From the NCBI GenBank assembly GCA_007570785.1, contig ML661885.1:20154883-20218882 (forward strand): a stretch of 64,000 nucleotides of DNA. Direction: 5' to 3'. Origin of the DNA: Antilocapra americana (Eukaryota; Chordata; Mammalia; Artiodactyla; Antilocapridae). Below the pieces are notes generated by a model. That model was not told the DNA's origin and made no database searches. It was given only the letters and a program-made list of their open reading frames with translations. Shown here piece by piece: positions 1 to 10,225 of this stretch; the stretch's first letter is position 1; the number at the start of each line of letters is the position of its first letter. Both the position numbers and the translations under genes were made by a program.

Positions 1-109
1 GTTGCCACGCTCTTTTTCAGGGGATCTTCTCCACCCAGAGATCAACCCTACAGCATGGCTGCTTCATTACCAGTGGATTCTTTAACACTGAGCCACTGGG
101 GAAGCCCCC
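1..109 (-). mobile_element. Bov-tA SINE fragment
   Basis: This reads as the reverse complement of the tRNA-like head of Bov-tA, ending in the diagnostic 'gagccactggggaagcccc'. The rest of the element lies upstream of the window edge. Confidence 0.8.
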
Positions 110-704
110 ACTTTAAGGACACATCCCAACAATTGTACAGATCATTTCTGCTTATGCACAGATAGTCAGATCATAGGCACATGGTCACTTTAAGAAGAGC
201 GGCAATGGAAGATTTCCTTATTTTTTTGTGTGTGTCTGTGTAAAATTGGGAATTCTATTAAGGTATAAGAAAAGAATAGATATTATAGGAAAACTATTAG
301 GTTTCGACCAGTCTTTAGCCTTTCAAATATTAACAAGCAGCCTTCTTTCTACTGAAAAGAACATTTGCACTTTTTTTCTGAGAGACACAAGCACCAAGGC
401 CTATTACAGTAGAGCACTCACCAAGAAATCTAGGCTCGCTTAGTGATTTCAGTCCTCTATACCACTTGCAAAGGTAACTCCTCGCAGGCCAGTAATCTAT
501 AAACTAAAGCTGGCTGAAGCCAAAACAAATAATACACAGTAAGAGCTCACATTTGGGAAAGTTCCACGGCAATTTTAACATCCTACTGGGTACTGATAAC
601 AAATATGTTCTTCTCTGTAAGTAGAATCAATTCTTCATTGGTTCTCTCCTTGGTAAAGAATTTTTTTTTTGCAAAGAATTTTTTGTTCATTATTTTCCAT
701 AGTC
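110..704. other. No gene seen; AT-rich unassigned DNA
   Basis: I see no coding region, RNA gene or repeat family I can name. A T9 run sits near 661-669. A 71-codon open frame at 228-443 has no recognisable motif and is probably chance. Confidence 0.5.
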
Positions 705-921
705 TTATTTGGCAGGAACTTTATTTTGTATCTTTCATAAATTTTGCTAGAATATAGTTGCTTTAGGATGTTGTGTTAGTTTCTGCTGTACAGCAAAGGG
801 AATCAGCTATACATATACCCCTTCTTTTCTCTATTTCTTTCCCATTTAGGGCACTACACAGCACCGAGTAGAGTTCCCTGTGTTATACAGTTGGTTCTCA
901 TCGTTTGTCTATTTTATACAT

Positions 922-1131
922 GAAAGTGAAAGTGTCAGTCGCTCAGTTGTGTCCAACTCTTTGCAAGCCCATGGGCTGTAGCCCACCAGGCTCCTCTGTC
1001 CATGGAATTCTCCAGGCAAGACTAGAGTGGGTAACCATTCCCTTCTCCGGGGATCTTCCTGACCCATAGATCAACCCAGGTCTCTTGCATTGCAAGCAGA
1101 TTCTTAACTGTCTGAGCCACCAGGGAAGGCC
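922..1131 (-). mobile_element. Bov-tA SINE inside L1 3' UTR
   Basis: Nearly full-length reverse-oriented Bov-tA, from the 'cagtcgctcagttgtgtcc' tail to the 'gagccaccagggaaggcc' head. It is inserted in an L1 3' UTR of the same orientation. Confidence 0.85.
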
Positions 1132-1135
1132 ATAG

Positions 1136-1137
<2 letters not shown>

Positions 1138-1173
<36 letters not shown>
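1138..1173. repeat. (TG)n microsatellite
   Basis: Uninterrupted TG dinucleotide run directly beside the head of the adjacent SINE. Length is likely polymorphic. Confidence 0.95.
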
Positions 1174-1175
<2 letters not shown>

Positions 1176-1500
1176 CCCCAATATCCCAATTCATCCCTGT
1201 CCTCTTCTCCACCTTGGTGTCCATAGGTTTGTTCTGTACATCCGTGTCTCTATTTCTGCTTTGCAAATAAGTTCATCTGTATGACTGGAACTTGAAAGAG
1301 AAGGGTATCCTAGAAACTTACAGACCATTCCCTACTTATGCAAATTTAGGGACCGGATATGATTTCAAGTCAGGCTTGGGGTTTTTTGTGAAACAAGCCC
1401 GTCAAAAACTTGGTAGAGTTGAGGTTTGCTTCCTGCTAACTCCATGGATAAGTTATCATAGCCAAAGTTTTCATCTAGTAACAGCTATTCACCTCACATC

Positions 1501-1740
1501 CGGAGAAGGCAATGGCACCCCACTCCGCCTGGTAGGCTGCAGTCCATGGGGTCGCTAAAAGTCAGACATGACTGAGAGACTTCACTTTCACTTTTCACTT
1601 TCATGCACTGGAGAAAGAAATGGCAACCCACTCCAGTGTTTTTGCCTGGAGAATCCCAGGAACAGGGGAGCCTGGTGGGCTGCCAGCTATGGGGTCCACA
1701 GAATTGGACACGACTGAAGTGACTTAGCAGCAGAAGCAGC
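1501..1740 (+). mobile_element. BOV-A2 SINE with 14-bp TSD
   Basis: Dimeric Bov-A SINE: two Bov-A monomers joined by the 'cactttcacttttcacttt' linker, ending in an imperfect AGC run. It is flanked by perfect direct repeats 'attcacctcacatc' at 1487-1500 and 1741-1754, so both ends are defined. Confidence 0.93.
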
Positions 1741-1860
1741 ATTCACCTCACATCTGTGGTTTTGCACTTACTGATCTCTGTGTTGTGTTCATTACATCCT
1801 ATCTCAGCTCTCAGAAAGCTCTCTCAGGGTATGCATTTGGTGGTGTTTTAGCTGAGGTCT

Positions 1861-2087
1861 GGGGCTTCCCAGATGTCACTAGTGGTAAAGAACATGCCTA
1901 CCAATCCAGGAGATGTAAGAGATACAGGTTCGATCCCTGGGTTAGGAAGGTCCCCTGGCAGAAGGCATAGCAACCCACTCCAGTATTCTTGCCCAAAGAA
2001 TCCCCTGGAAGAAGAAGCCTGATGAGCTATAGTCCATAGGGTCACACAGAGTCAGACACGACTGAAGCAACTTAGCATGCACACATG
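1861..2087 (+). mobile_element. Bov-tA SINE with 13-bp TSD
   Basis: Full-length Bov-tA starting 'ggggcttccc'. The pol III B box 'ggttcgatccc' is intact at 1927-1937. Direct repeats 'ttagctgaggtct' lie at 1848-1860 and 2088-2100. Confidence 0.93.
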
Positions 2088-2351
2088 TTAGCTGAGGTCT
2101 CTGTCATACTTAACATAGAGCACAAGTTTCTACTTGGACACAGGTAATTTATTTGGGAGTCTGTCATCAGGGAGCAGACATGAGGATTGGACACTGAATA
2201 GGGGACAAAAGAAAGTGGCTTCAAGAGAGACAAGGCTGACTGGTTTTATGTGTGACTTTCCAAAGAACCTTACGAGATGATTCTCAAAACTTTTCAGTCT
2301 AAGGAGAACTGAGAAGGCATTCACTAACTCTCTCACATCTCCTGTTAGTTT

Positions 2352-2571
2352 GCATGTGTGCTCAGGCACTTCAGTCATGTCCAACTCTTTGCAACCCCCT
2401 GGACCATAGCCCACAAGGTTCCTCTGTCCATGGGATTCTCCAGGCAAGAATACTGGAGCGGGTTGTCATGTCCTCCTCCAGGGGATCTTCCCTACTGAGG
2501 GATGATCTTCTCATCCCTTGTCCTCTGCATTGCAGGCAAGTTCTTAATCCACTGAACCACCTTGGAAACAC
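2352..2571 (-). mobile_element. Bov-tA SINE with 11-bp TSD
   Basis: Reverse-oriented Bov-tA bounded by direct repeats 'cctgttagttt' at 2341-2351 and 2572-2582. It lies about 264 bp from the plus-strand copy at 1861-2087, so the two can pair in a transcript. Confidence 0.92.
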
Positions 2572-2582
2572 CCTGTTAGTTT

Positions 2583-3125
2583 TAAGGTCACCCAAATTTC
2601 TCCAGGTTACAAGCCTGAGGGGGCTAAGATTGAGGTTTCATGCCCAAGAATTACAAATGTCCAGGGGCAGAAAAAGAAAAATATCCAGAAAATATGCTTT
2701 GAGGTGGGGTACTCGTGGGCAAAGTGAGTTACAGCTTGCACAGCATCTTACTCTATAGATATGGCTGGAGTCAGAGGTGAGGTTGAGAGAAGGTAAAGCA
2801 AAGTATAGGAGATGACTATGCACTTGGGACTATATTGCCCTTAACCTAGTCTTTGATGCTGTAATGGCTTCCGCTGCCTTTCTTTACATTTTAAAGCAAG
2901 ATGTTGAGAAAAGACTTGCAGCCACAGTCACATCTCCTGCAAAGGTTGCTGCTTTGCAATCATGTTTTATAACCACTTCCATTTCAAACAGAGAAACATC
3001 TGGAGTTTTCTACTCTGCATGGTCCTAATTCACCATAATCTCAATCGCTTTAGCTTATAGGCCATAAGGAAATAGCACCTAAATTATTAAAGCAACATTT
3101 CATCCCATCTCTGTTTGCAGGTTAT
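2583..3125. other. No gene seen
   Basis: Unassigned sequence between a SINE and the large BovB copy. I recognise no exon, RNA gene or repeat family here. Confidence 0.45.
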
Positions 3126-5148
3126 TGCTGTTGTTGCTGTTGTTGTTGTTCAGTCACTTAGTCACGTCCAACTCTTTGTGAACCCATGGACTCTAATACC
3201 CTAGGCTTCCTTGTCCTTCACCATTTCCTGGAGCTTGCTCAAACTCATGTCCATTGAGTCAGTGATGCCATCCAACCATCACATCCTCTGTTGTCCCCTT
3301 CTCCTCCTGCCTTCAATCTTTCCCATCATCAGGGTCTTTTATAATGAGTCGGCTCTTCACATCAGGAGGTCAAAGTATTAGAACTTCAGTTTCAACATCA
3401 GTTCCTCCAATGAATATTCAGGATTGATTTCCTTTAGGATTGACAGGTTTGATCTCTTTGTAGTCCAAGGGACTCTCAACAGTCTTCTCCAACACCACAG
3501 TTCAAAAGCATCAGTTCTTTGGTGTTCAGCATTCTTTACAGTCCAACTCTCACATCCATACATGACTACTGGAAAAACCATAGGCTTGACTATACAACCT
3601 TTATTGGCAAAGTAATGTCTCTGCTGTTTAAAATGCTGTCTAGGTTTGTCACAGATTTTCTTCCAAGGAGCAAGCGTCTTTCAATTTTATGGCTGCAGTC
3701 ATGAAATTGAAATTTTGCCATGTGCAGTGATTTTGGAGCCCAAGAAAATAAAGTCTGTCACTGTTTCCATTGTTTCCCCATCTATTTGCCGTGAAGTGAT
3801 GAGAACAGATTCCATGATATTTGTTTCTTGAATGTTGAGTTTTAAGCCAGCTTTTTCATTCTCCTCTTTCACTTTCATTCAAGAGGCTCTTTAGTTCCTC
3901 TTCACTTTCTGCCATAACATTGGTGTCATCTGCATATCTGAAGTTACTGATGTTTCTTCTGGCAATCTTGTGCTTGTGTGTCATCCAGCCCAGCATTTTA
4001 CATGATGTACTCTGCATAGAAGTTAAATAAGCAGGGTGACAATATACAGCATTGACATACTTCTTTCTCAGCTTGGAACCAGTCTGTTGTTTCATGTCCA
4101 GTTCTAACTGTTGCATCTTGACCTGCATATAGGTTTTGCAGGAAACCGGTAAGGTGGTCTGGTATTACTATCTCTAGAAGAATTTTCCACAGCTTGTGGT
4201 GATCCACACAGTCAAAGGCTTTAGTATAGTCAATGAAGCAAAAGTAGATGTTTTTCTGGATTTCTCTTGTCTTTTCTATAATACAACGAATGTTGGCAAT
4301 TTGATCTCTGGTTTCTCTGCCTTTTCCAAATCCAGCTTGAACATCTGGAATTTCTTGGTTCACATACTGTTGAAGCCTAGCTGGGAGAATTTTGAGCTTT
4401 ACTTTGCTAGCATGGGAAATGAGTGAAATTGCACAGTTGTTTGAGCACTTTTTCGCATTGCATTTCTTTGGGATTAGAATGAAAACTGACCTTTTCCAGT
4501 CCTGTGGCCACTGCTGAGTTTTCCAAATTTTCTGACATTTTGAGTGTAGCACTTTCACAGCATCATCTTTTAGGATTTGAAATAGCTCTGAAATTCCATC
4601 ACCTCCACTAGCTTTGTTCATAGTGATGCTTCCTAAGGCCCACTTGACTTCTCACTCCAGAATGTCTGGCTCTAGGTGAGTGATCTCACATTGTGGTTAT
4701 CTGGTTCATTAAGATCCTTTTTGTATAGTTCTCCTATGTATTATTGCCACCTCTTCTTAATATCTTATGTTTCTGTTAGGTCCATACCATTTCTGTCCTT
4801 AATTTGCCCAGTTTTGCATGAAACCTTCCCTTGGTATCTCTCATTTTCTTGAGGAGATCTCTAGTCTTTCCCATTCTATTGTTTTCCTCTATTTCTTTGC
4901 ATTGATCACTGGGGAAGGCTTTCTTATCTCTTTGCTATTCTTTGGAACTCTGCATTCAGATTGTTATATTTTTCCTTTTCTCTTTTGCCTTTTGTTTCTC
5001 TTCTTTTCTCAGCTATATGCAAGACTTCCTCAGACAACCATTTTGCATTTTTGCATTTCTTTTTCTTGGGGATGGTTTTGATCACCACCTCTTGTACAAT
5101 GCTATGAACCTCTGTCTATAGTTCTTCAGGAACTCTATCAGATCTAAA
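3126..5148 (-). mobile_element. BovB (RTE) LINE, 5'-truncated, about 2 kb
   Basis: This is the longest BovB copy in the window. On the minus strand it runs from inside the reverse-transcriptase ORF through the 3' region shared with Bov SINEs, and ends next to TTG repeats at the low-coordinate side. BovB is about 3 kb when complete, so roughly the 5' third is missing. Frameshifts split the ORF into several pieces. The 5' boundary near 5148 is approximate. Confidence 0.9.
3856..4621 (-). pseudogene. BovB reverse transcriptase remnant
   Basis: Two minus-strand open pieces, 3998-4621 (207 codons) and 3856-4128 (90 codons, another frame), encode parts of the RTE-type RT. The first has the palm motif context 'DYTKAFDCVDHHKLW'. 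The second keeps the catalytic 'YADD' followed by 'MAESEEELKSLL'. In an active LINE this enzyme primes cDNA synthesis at the target site. Here the frame change between the pieces and the missing 5' part make it non-functional. It is not a host gene. Confidence 0.88.
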
Positions 5149-5786
5149 CCCTGATTAGAGTTGTAGGTTAGTTAACTCTAGCCTGAGTTCATTTCTCATC
5201 TATAGAATATACTGATAGCAGCAAGAAGCAGCGATACAAAATTCTGAATATTTCCTTCCATATAGGATGTAGGTTAGATCTGCCCCTGGCAGCCCTTCAA
5301 AATATGGGTAGCAGTAGTTTCACCAACAGTTTTGCCTCAGCATAGCAAATATCACCAGCTCTCCAGAAGACCCTATGGGTTAGACAGAGCAAGACCACTG
5401 TATAAAGAGATGAAATCTTAGCACCTGGAACAGGAAGAATGTCCAGTACAGTAGACCCAGGAGAAAGGTTAGTGAGGCCAGAGGAAAACTAGGAATGGGG
5501 GGATGTAGTGAAGCCATAGACAGCAAGGGCTTAAAGCAGGGAGTGGTTGTGTCAAATGCCCATAACAGATTGTTGATAACTTCATGAAAACAGTCAATGA
5601 GTAATCAAGATCCTAACTTCTAAGTTTCTAATATTCCTCTAAGTTCCTGAAGAGTATTGTCATATGCAGTCATTTATTTCACTTCAATTAAAAATTACTA
5701 TCACTACTCAGTACTTAAAAAGGAAGAAGAAACTACAGAGAGCCTAATCAAAGAAGTATATAAATTCTTATTGATATATACATATT
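5149..5786. other. No gene seen
   Basis: Sequence between two BovB copies with no recognisable family or coding signal. It appears single-copy by eye. Confidence 0.45.
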
Positions 5787-6079
5787 GTTGTTCAGTTGCT
5801 CAGTCCTGTCCGACTCTTTGCAACCCCATGGGCTGATTGCAGCATGCCAGGCTTCCCTGTCCTTCACATCTCTCAGAACTTGCTCAGAATCATGCCCACT
5901 GAGTCAGTGATGCCATCCAACCATCTCATCCTCTGTTGTCCCCTTCTCCAGCCTTCAATCTTTCCCAGCATCAGGGTCTTTTCTAATGAGTCAGAATAGG
6001 CCAAAGTATTGGAGTTTCAGCTTCACCATCAGTCCTTCCAATGAATATTCAGGATTGATTTCCTTTAGGATTGACTGGT
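5787..6079 (-). mobile_element. BovB 3'-end fragment
   Basis: Reverse-oriented BovB 3' end, beginning 'tgttgttcagttgctcagtc' and running to 'tcctttaggattgactggt'. A short internal deletion is visible near 5994, where the usual text between 'gagtca' and 'ccaaagtattgg' is shortened. Confidence 0.88.
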
Positions 6080-7050
6080 GAGATACACATGAAACTGTAT
6101 ATTATATTTAATTATATATATAAAATAAAAATTATAGTAGACTTTGAACTAAATCTTAAGTGAGTATGATTTAGACACTAGAGTTTCCCTACCAAGTGGA
6201 AATAATTCACTTGGATTCTCTGCTCTTTTCTGTAGAGGACAAACCAATTTTTCCAAGGGGAATTCTTGAACTCATTAGATATGTAATATTCATTATAATT
6301 AGCTTTATTTAACACCACAAAAAAGGACTTATTCACAGGCTATTTTACTCTCTTATTCCTCAACAAATGATTAGCGAGGTCCATTTTGAAGTGGAAGATA
6401 CACTCTAGATATTTAAATGTGGGGTATCTCTTTCTTTCAAATCTCAGAAAAAAAGGTATGCTTCAGTTTCCTTACAGAAAGGTCTAGCATCTTCCCCCTC
6501 TTTGAAAAGAGGAACAAATCTTGCTTTTATTATTCTTCTTGGACATCCTCCCTTCATCAGCATTGAGTCTCTTTATCATTTTCTCAGTCCGAAGGATTAT
6601 CTGTCTTATTCCAGGCCATTCAAAAATTGTACACTACAGAGTGAGAGAAAATAGCTTTATTTATAAAAAATTAAAACTGCTATGGCATTAATTCATAAAG
6701 AGTATAAAATGTTGATCTCTCATTCCATCATAAAAGCTACTTAGGACTTAGGGTTCAATGAAAAGCAATAAACAATAATGTTTTTGGTGACTCGTTTGAC
6801 ATCTTTACTAATAGGTTTTCATTCATAATGGTAAATATCAGACATATATCTGTGCTAGGCGGTTAAATTATATCTGGGCATATTTTAAGTTGCCTTGTTA
6901 ATATTAGCAATTAATCTTAGACCTTATCTTTAAGGTAAAATGTACTTTTATATTTCATAATGAAAAAGTCAATAAAATGTGCCATTATGGAGAGAAAAAT
7001 GTAAAATTAATTCTAATACCAACTAATGTTAACTGAGTCACTATTTTACT
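6080..7050. other. No gene seen; AT-rich unassigned DNA
   Basis: About 1 kb of AT-rich sequence with only short open frames and no repeat family I can name. Confidence 0.45.
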
Positions 7051-7498
7051 GAAGTATAGTTGACATACAATATTATGATAGTTTCAAGTGTTTAACATAG
7101 TAATTCAACATTTAAATACATTTGAATTAATCACCATCATTCTAGTAGCCATATATCACCATACAAAATTATCACAGTATTATTGACCATATTCCTTAAG
7201 GTGTATATTGCATCTCCATAGCAATTATTTTATCACTAGAAATTTTTACCTCTTCCCTTCATTTATTTCTCCCAAACCCCTATCTCCCTCACCTCAAGTA
7301 ATCATCAGTTTGTTCTCTGTATCTGTAAGCTTGTTTCTGCTTTGTTTTGCTTTGTTTTAGATTTCACTAGAGTGAAATCATACAGTATTTGTTCTTCTCT
7401 TTCAGGCTTATTTCACTTAGCACAATACCTTCTAAGTAAGTCCATGTTGCTGCAGGTGAAAAGGTTTCATCCTTTTTTATAACTGAGTAGTAGTTCAT

Positions 7499-7547
<49 letters not shown>

Positions 7548-7964
7548 TTACATGTATGCATATACCATATCCTCTTTATTGATTCATCTATTTAGGGACA
7601 CTAGCTTCTTCCATATCTTGGCTATTATAAATAATGCTGTAATGAACAGAGGGATGCATATATCTTTTCTAATTAGAGTTTTTCTTTTCTTTGGAAAGAT
7701 ATTCAGAAGTTGAATTGTTGAATCATATGTTAATTTTTAACTTTGGGGGGAACCTCCATACTGTTTTCCATTGAGGCTGCATCAACTTATATTCCTACTA
7801 ACAGTTACAGTAAGGGTTCTTTTTTCTCCACATCCTTGTCAACACTTGTTATTTATTTCCTTCTGATGATAGCCCTTCTGATAGGTATGAGGTGATATCT
7901 CATTGTGATTTTGATTTGCATTTCCCAGGTGATTAATGATATTGAGCATCTTTTCATGTCTCTT
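7051..7964 (-). mobile_element. L1 LINE, 3' segment of a 5'-inverted copy
   Basis: The minus strand reads as late L1 ORF2 and 3' UTR in the sense direction, for example the 'aatgctgtaatgaac' and 'gatattgagcatcttttcatg' regions. A TA/TG microsatellite has grown at about 7499-7545. It abuts an L1 piece in the opposite orientation at 7965. Confidence 0.85.
7499..7545. repeat. (TA)n(TG)n compound microsatellite
   Basis: A TA run to about 7515, then a TG run to 7545. It lies inside the L1 3' segment, where the L1 normally has a short 'catatac' element. Confidence 0.95.
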
Positions 7965-8705
7965 TTGGCTATTGTATGTATTCCTAAAGCAATGCAACCC
8001 CTATCAAAATACCAATGGTATTTTTCACAGAATTAGAACAAATAATCCTAAAAATTTTTATAGAATGATCAAAATAAAACAATCCTCAGATAGCCAAAAT
8101 GATGTTGAAGAAGAGAAACAAAGCTGGGGGTATCACCACATGGATTTCAAACTATACTACAAAGCTACAATATTCAAAAGAGTATAGTATATTGAAACAA
8201 CAGACATAGAATAGAGAACCCAGAAATAAACCCATGGTTCTGTGACCAATTATTCTACAACAAGAGAGACAAGAATGTACCGTGAAAAAAAAAAAAATGA
8301 CAATCTCTTCAATACACGGTGCTGGGAAAACTGAACAACTACTTGCAAAGAATGAAATAATTAGTTTCTTAATCCATACATGAAAATAATTCAAAATGGA
8401 TTAAAAGCTTAATTTAAGACCTGAAACCAAAAAACCCTAAAAATAACATTGACATCAGTCTTAGTAATATCTTTTTGGATTTATCTACTTAGGCAAGGCC
8501 AACAAAAGTAAAATTAAATGAATGTGACTACATCAAATAGAAAAACTTTGGTAGAGTGAAGAAAACCATCACAAAATGAAAACTTAGCTTACTATTCAGA
8601 GATTTTTGCAAATGATATATCTGATAAGGGATTAATATACAAATTTTGTAAAGAAATCATATAACTTAATATCAAAAATCTCCAAACATTCTGATTTAAA
8701 AATGG
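7965..8705 (+). mobile_element. L1 LINE, inverted 5' segment
   Basis: Plus-strand L1 ORF2 text, e.g. 'cctatcaaaataccaatgg', 'gtgctgggaaaactg' and, at the end, 'aaaaatgggcagaga'. In L1 consensus order this segment ends just before the start of the oppositely oriented neighbour at 7051-7964. Together they form one insertion inverted at its 5' end. The frame is interrupted by stops, so there is no functional ORF2. Confidence 0.85.
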
Positions 8706-8905
8706 GCAGAGAATCTGGCTCTTTGCAGTTCCATGGGCTGTACCTGCCAGGCTCCTCTGTCCATGGGATTTCCCAGGCAAGAATACTGGAGTGGGTAGCC
8801 ATTTCCTTTTCCAGGGGATCTTCCCAACCCAGGAAATGAACCAGAGTCTCTTGTTTTTTCACCTGCATTGACAGGTGGATTTTTTACCACTAGCACCACT
8901 TGGGG
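8706..8905 (-). mobile_element. Bov-tA SINE
   Basis: Reverse-oriented Bov-tA lacking its outermost tail, ending in a degraded head '...agcaccacttggggc'. It directly abuts a plus-strand BovB 3' end, giving an inverted composite. Confidence 0.82.
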
Positions 8906-9057
8906 CAACAGAGGATGAGATGCTTGGATGGCATGATTAACTCAATTGACATGAGTTTGAGCAAACTCAGGAAGATAATGAAGAACAGGGAAGACTGGTA
9001 TGCTGCAGTTCATGGTGTTGCAAAGAGTTGGACATGACTTAGTGATTGAACAACAAC
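8906..9057 (+). mobile_element. BovB 3'-end fragment
   Basis: Starts 'acagaggatgagatg' and runs to 'agagttggacatgactta' plus a CAA-rich end, the standard BovB 3' terminus. Confidence 0.82.
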
Positions 9058-9139
9058 AGAGAACTTGAACTAGTCACTTTTTAGAGGATTTGATACTGTA
9101 CTTACATGCATTCTTCTTTCGCTAACCTTGAGTATCAAT

Positions 9140-9290
9140 ATTCTTAATATCTCCATTTAAAGCTGAACAAATTAAGACAGAGACATAAATGACTTGCCTA
9201 AGTTACAAAGCTTATATGAAACAAGATTAGATTCAATCCAGACCTGTGATTCAGATTCCTATACTTTAGTCATTATGACATACTGCAGAA
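9140..9290 (-). mobile_element. MIR SINE remnant
   Basis: Diverged match to the MIR core in reverse orientation: 'gacttgcctaagttacaaag' and 'gattcagattcctatactt' correspond to the usual 'cttgcccaaggtcacacag' and following text. Confidence 0.6.
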
Positions 9291-9320
9291 AAGTAGAGAG
9301 AGATTTGGCTTTGAAAGCTT

Positions 9321-9334
9321 AGATTCCAATTTCT
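9321..9334. repeat. Target-site duplication, 3' side of FTL retrocopy
   Basis: 'agattccaatttct' is repeated exactly at 10226-10239. The pair brackets the retrocopy. On the minus strand the duplicated site begins AGAAATT after ATT, compatible with the L1 endonuclease preference TT|AAAA with one difference. Confidence 0.95.
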
Positions 9335-9362
9335 TTCTTTTTTTTTTTATGCTGCAAAAAGC

Positions 9363-9368
9363 TTTATT
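9363..9368 (-). terminator. Poly(A) signal of FTL retrocopy
   Basis: AATAAA on the minus strand (tttatt on plus), about 15 nt before the inserted A tract. This is the usual spacing for the signal copied from the parent mRNA. Confidence 0.85.
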
Positions 9369-9497
9369 GTTTCCATTTGGTCCAAGGTTTAAGAGAGGGC
9401 TCCAGGGTGTTAAAAAGCTGCCTAGTAGCTGCAGAGGGGCTTCGGGCAGCCCTGATGTTAGGTGGGTTCTTCAAAGGCCGCTGGTCTCCAGAAGCTC

Positions 9498-10025
9498 CTA
9501 GTCGTGCTTGAGGGTGAGCCTTTCGAAGAGATACTCTCCCAGTCCAGCCTGGGGACCGGCCAGCCTGCGGAGGTTGGTCAGGTGGTCACCCATCTTCTTG
9601 ATGAGTTTCACTTCCTCATCTAGGAAGTGGTTCTCCAGAAAGTCACAGATGTGGGGGTCTCCGCGGGCAGAGGCCAGGCCATGCAGATCCAACAAGGCTT
9701 GATTCAGGTTCTTCTCTATGAGAAGAGCGGCTTCCATAGCGTCCTGGGTTTTACCCCACTCATCTTGAGATGGCTTCTGCACGTCCAGGAAGAGGGCGCG
9801 GCCGCCACGCTGGTTTTGCAGTTTCAAGAGACGCTCCGCGCCCTCGTGCTTCTCCTTGGCCAATTTGCGAAAAAAGTGACCCACACCCTCCAGGGCCACA
9901 TCGTCACGGTTGAAATAGAAGCCCAGAGAGAGGTAGGTGTAGGAGTCCCGCAGTTGCATGTTAACCAGGCGGTTGACGGCGGCCTCCACCTTGGTAGAAT
10001 AATTCTGAGGAATCTGGGAGCTCAT
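9498..10025 (-). CDS. FTL: Ferritin light chain-like retrogene, intact ORF
   Basis: This 175-codon frame matches the usual length of mammalian ferritin light chain, with no stop or frameshift. Ferritin L subunits join H subunits in the 24-mer cytosolic cage and promote iron-core nucleation. Recognisable stretches are '[10 protein letters not shown]', '[18 protein letters not shown]', '[19 protein letters not shown]' and the C-terminal '[13 protein letters not shown]'. I chose the ATG at 10025 because MSSQ is the family start, it has A at -3, and no ATG precedes it in the retrocopy leader; the upstream in-frame extension to 10148 begins with TTG. By horse/human mature numbering, positions 53 and 56 are Lys while Glu57, 60 and 63 remain, so the nucleation patch is partly altered. 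It lacks introns and an obvious promoter of its own. It may be a silent pseudogene with an accidentally open frame or an expressed retrogene; sequence alone cannot decide. Confidence 0.9.
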   Translation of the reverse strand: MSSQIPQNYSTKVEAAVNRLVNMQLRDSYTYLSLGFYFNRDDVALEGVGHFFRKLAKEKHEGAERLLKLQNQRGGRALFLDVQKPSQDEWGKTQDAMEAALLIEKNLNQALLDLHGLASARGDPHICDFLENHFLDEEVKLIKKMGDHLTNLRRLAGPQAGLGEYLFERLTLKHD

Positions 10026-10163
10026 GATTGGTTGGTAATAAGGAGTTAAAAAATGGTGGCTGGTCCCAGTGATCGCGGACAGCTGAGCGGCTGACTCCCG
10101 AGGTTGTGACTGGAAAAAAGGTTGGAGGGTAGTCGGAGGCTGGAGCAAAGGGTGTCCCTGGGT

Positions 10164-10192
10164 CTGTTCCGTCCAAGCACTGTTGAAGCAAG
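10164..10192 (-). promoter_or_regulatory. Iron-responsive element (IRE) in FTL retrocopy leader
   Basis: On the minus strand the RNA reads UUCAA-CAGUGC-UUGGA with an unpaired C just 5' of the first arm. This is the canonical IRE: six-base CAGUGN loop (10177-10182), five-pair upper stem (10183-10187 with 10172-10176) and C bulge (10188). It lies about 33 nt from the retrocopy 5' end, as in ferritin mRNAs, where IRP1/IRP2 binding blocks translation when iron is low. If the retrocopy is transcribed from near its own 5' end, it should be iron-regulated. Confidence 0.93.
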
Positions 10193-10225
10193 AGACAGAT
10201 CTGCGGGGCCGCCTAGCGCACTTCC

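Larger units (their letters stand above)
705..1285 (-). mobile_element. L1 LINE 3' UTR fragment, split by a SINE
   Basis: The text around 'tttctgctgtacagcaaag' and the stretch ending 'tttctgctttgcaaataag' are reverse-complement hallmarks of artiodactyl L1 3' UTRs. A Bov-tA copy and a TG run interrupt the two halves, so the L1 is older than the SINE. Confidence 0.7.
9335..10225 (-). mobile_element. Processed FTL retrocopy (full-length mRNA insertion)
   Basis: An intronless copy of ferritin light-chain mRNA inserted by L1 machinery. It has a 5' leader of about 200 nt, a complete coding region, a 3' UTR of about 150 nt with a poly(A) signal, and a terminal A tract (T run 9338-9348 on the plus strand). 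The 14-bp TSDs fix both ends. Because the leader appears complete, reverse transcription probably reached near the mRNA cap. Confidence 0.95.

Noticed and set aside
943..1266. 107-codon minus-strand frame rich in His-Thr
   Set aside because: The HTHTHT run is the translated TG microsatellite; the rest is SINE sequence.
1861..2087. tRNA gene in the SINE head (also in other Bov-tA copies)
   Set aside because: The A and B boxes are those of a tRNA-derived SINE. The cloverleaf is not intact, and the element continues into the Bov-A part.
3378..4621. Host protein gene encoding a reverse transcriptase
   Set aside because: The sequence is BovB LINE with frameshifts, in the usual repeat context.
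9627..10049. Open frames on the plus strand across the ferritin copy
   Set aside because: They are antisense shadows of the FTL frame with no motif of their own.
9498..10148. 216-codon version of the ferritin frame
   Set aside because: The extra 41 codons begin at TTG and lie in the copied 5' leader. The family start is the ATG at 10025.
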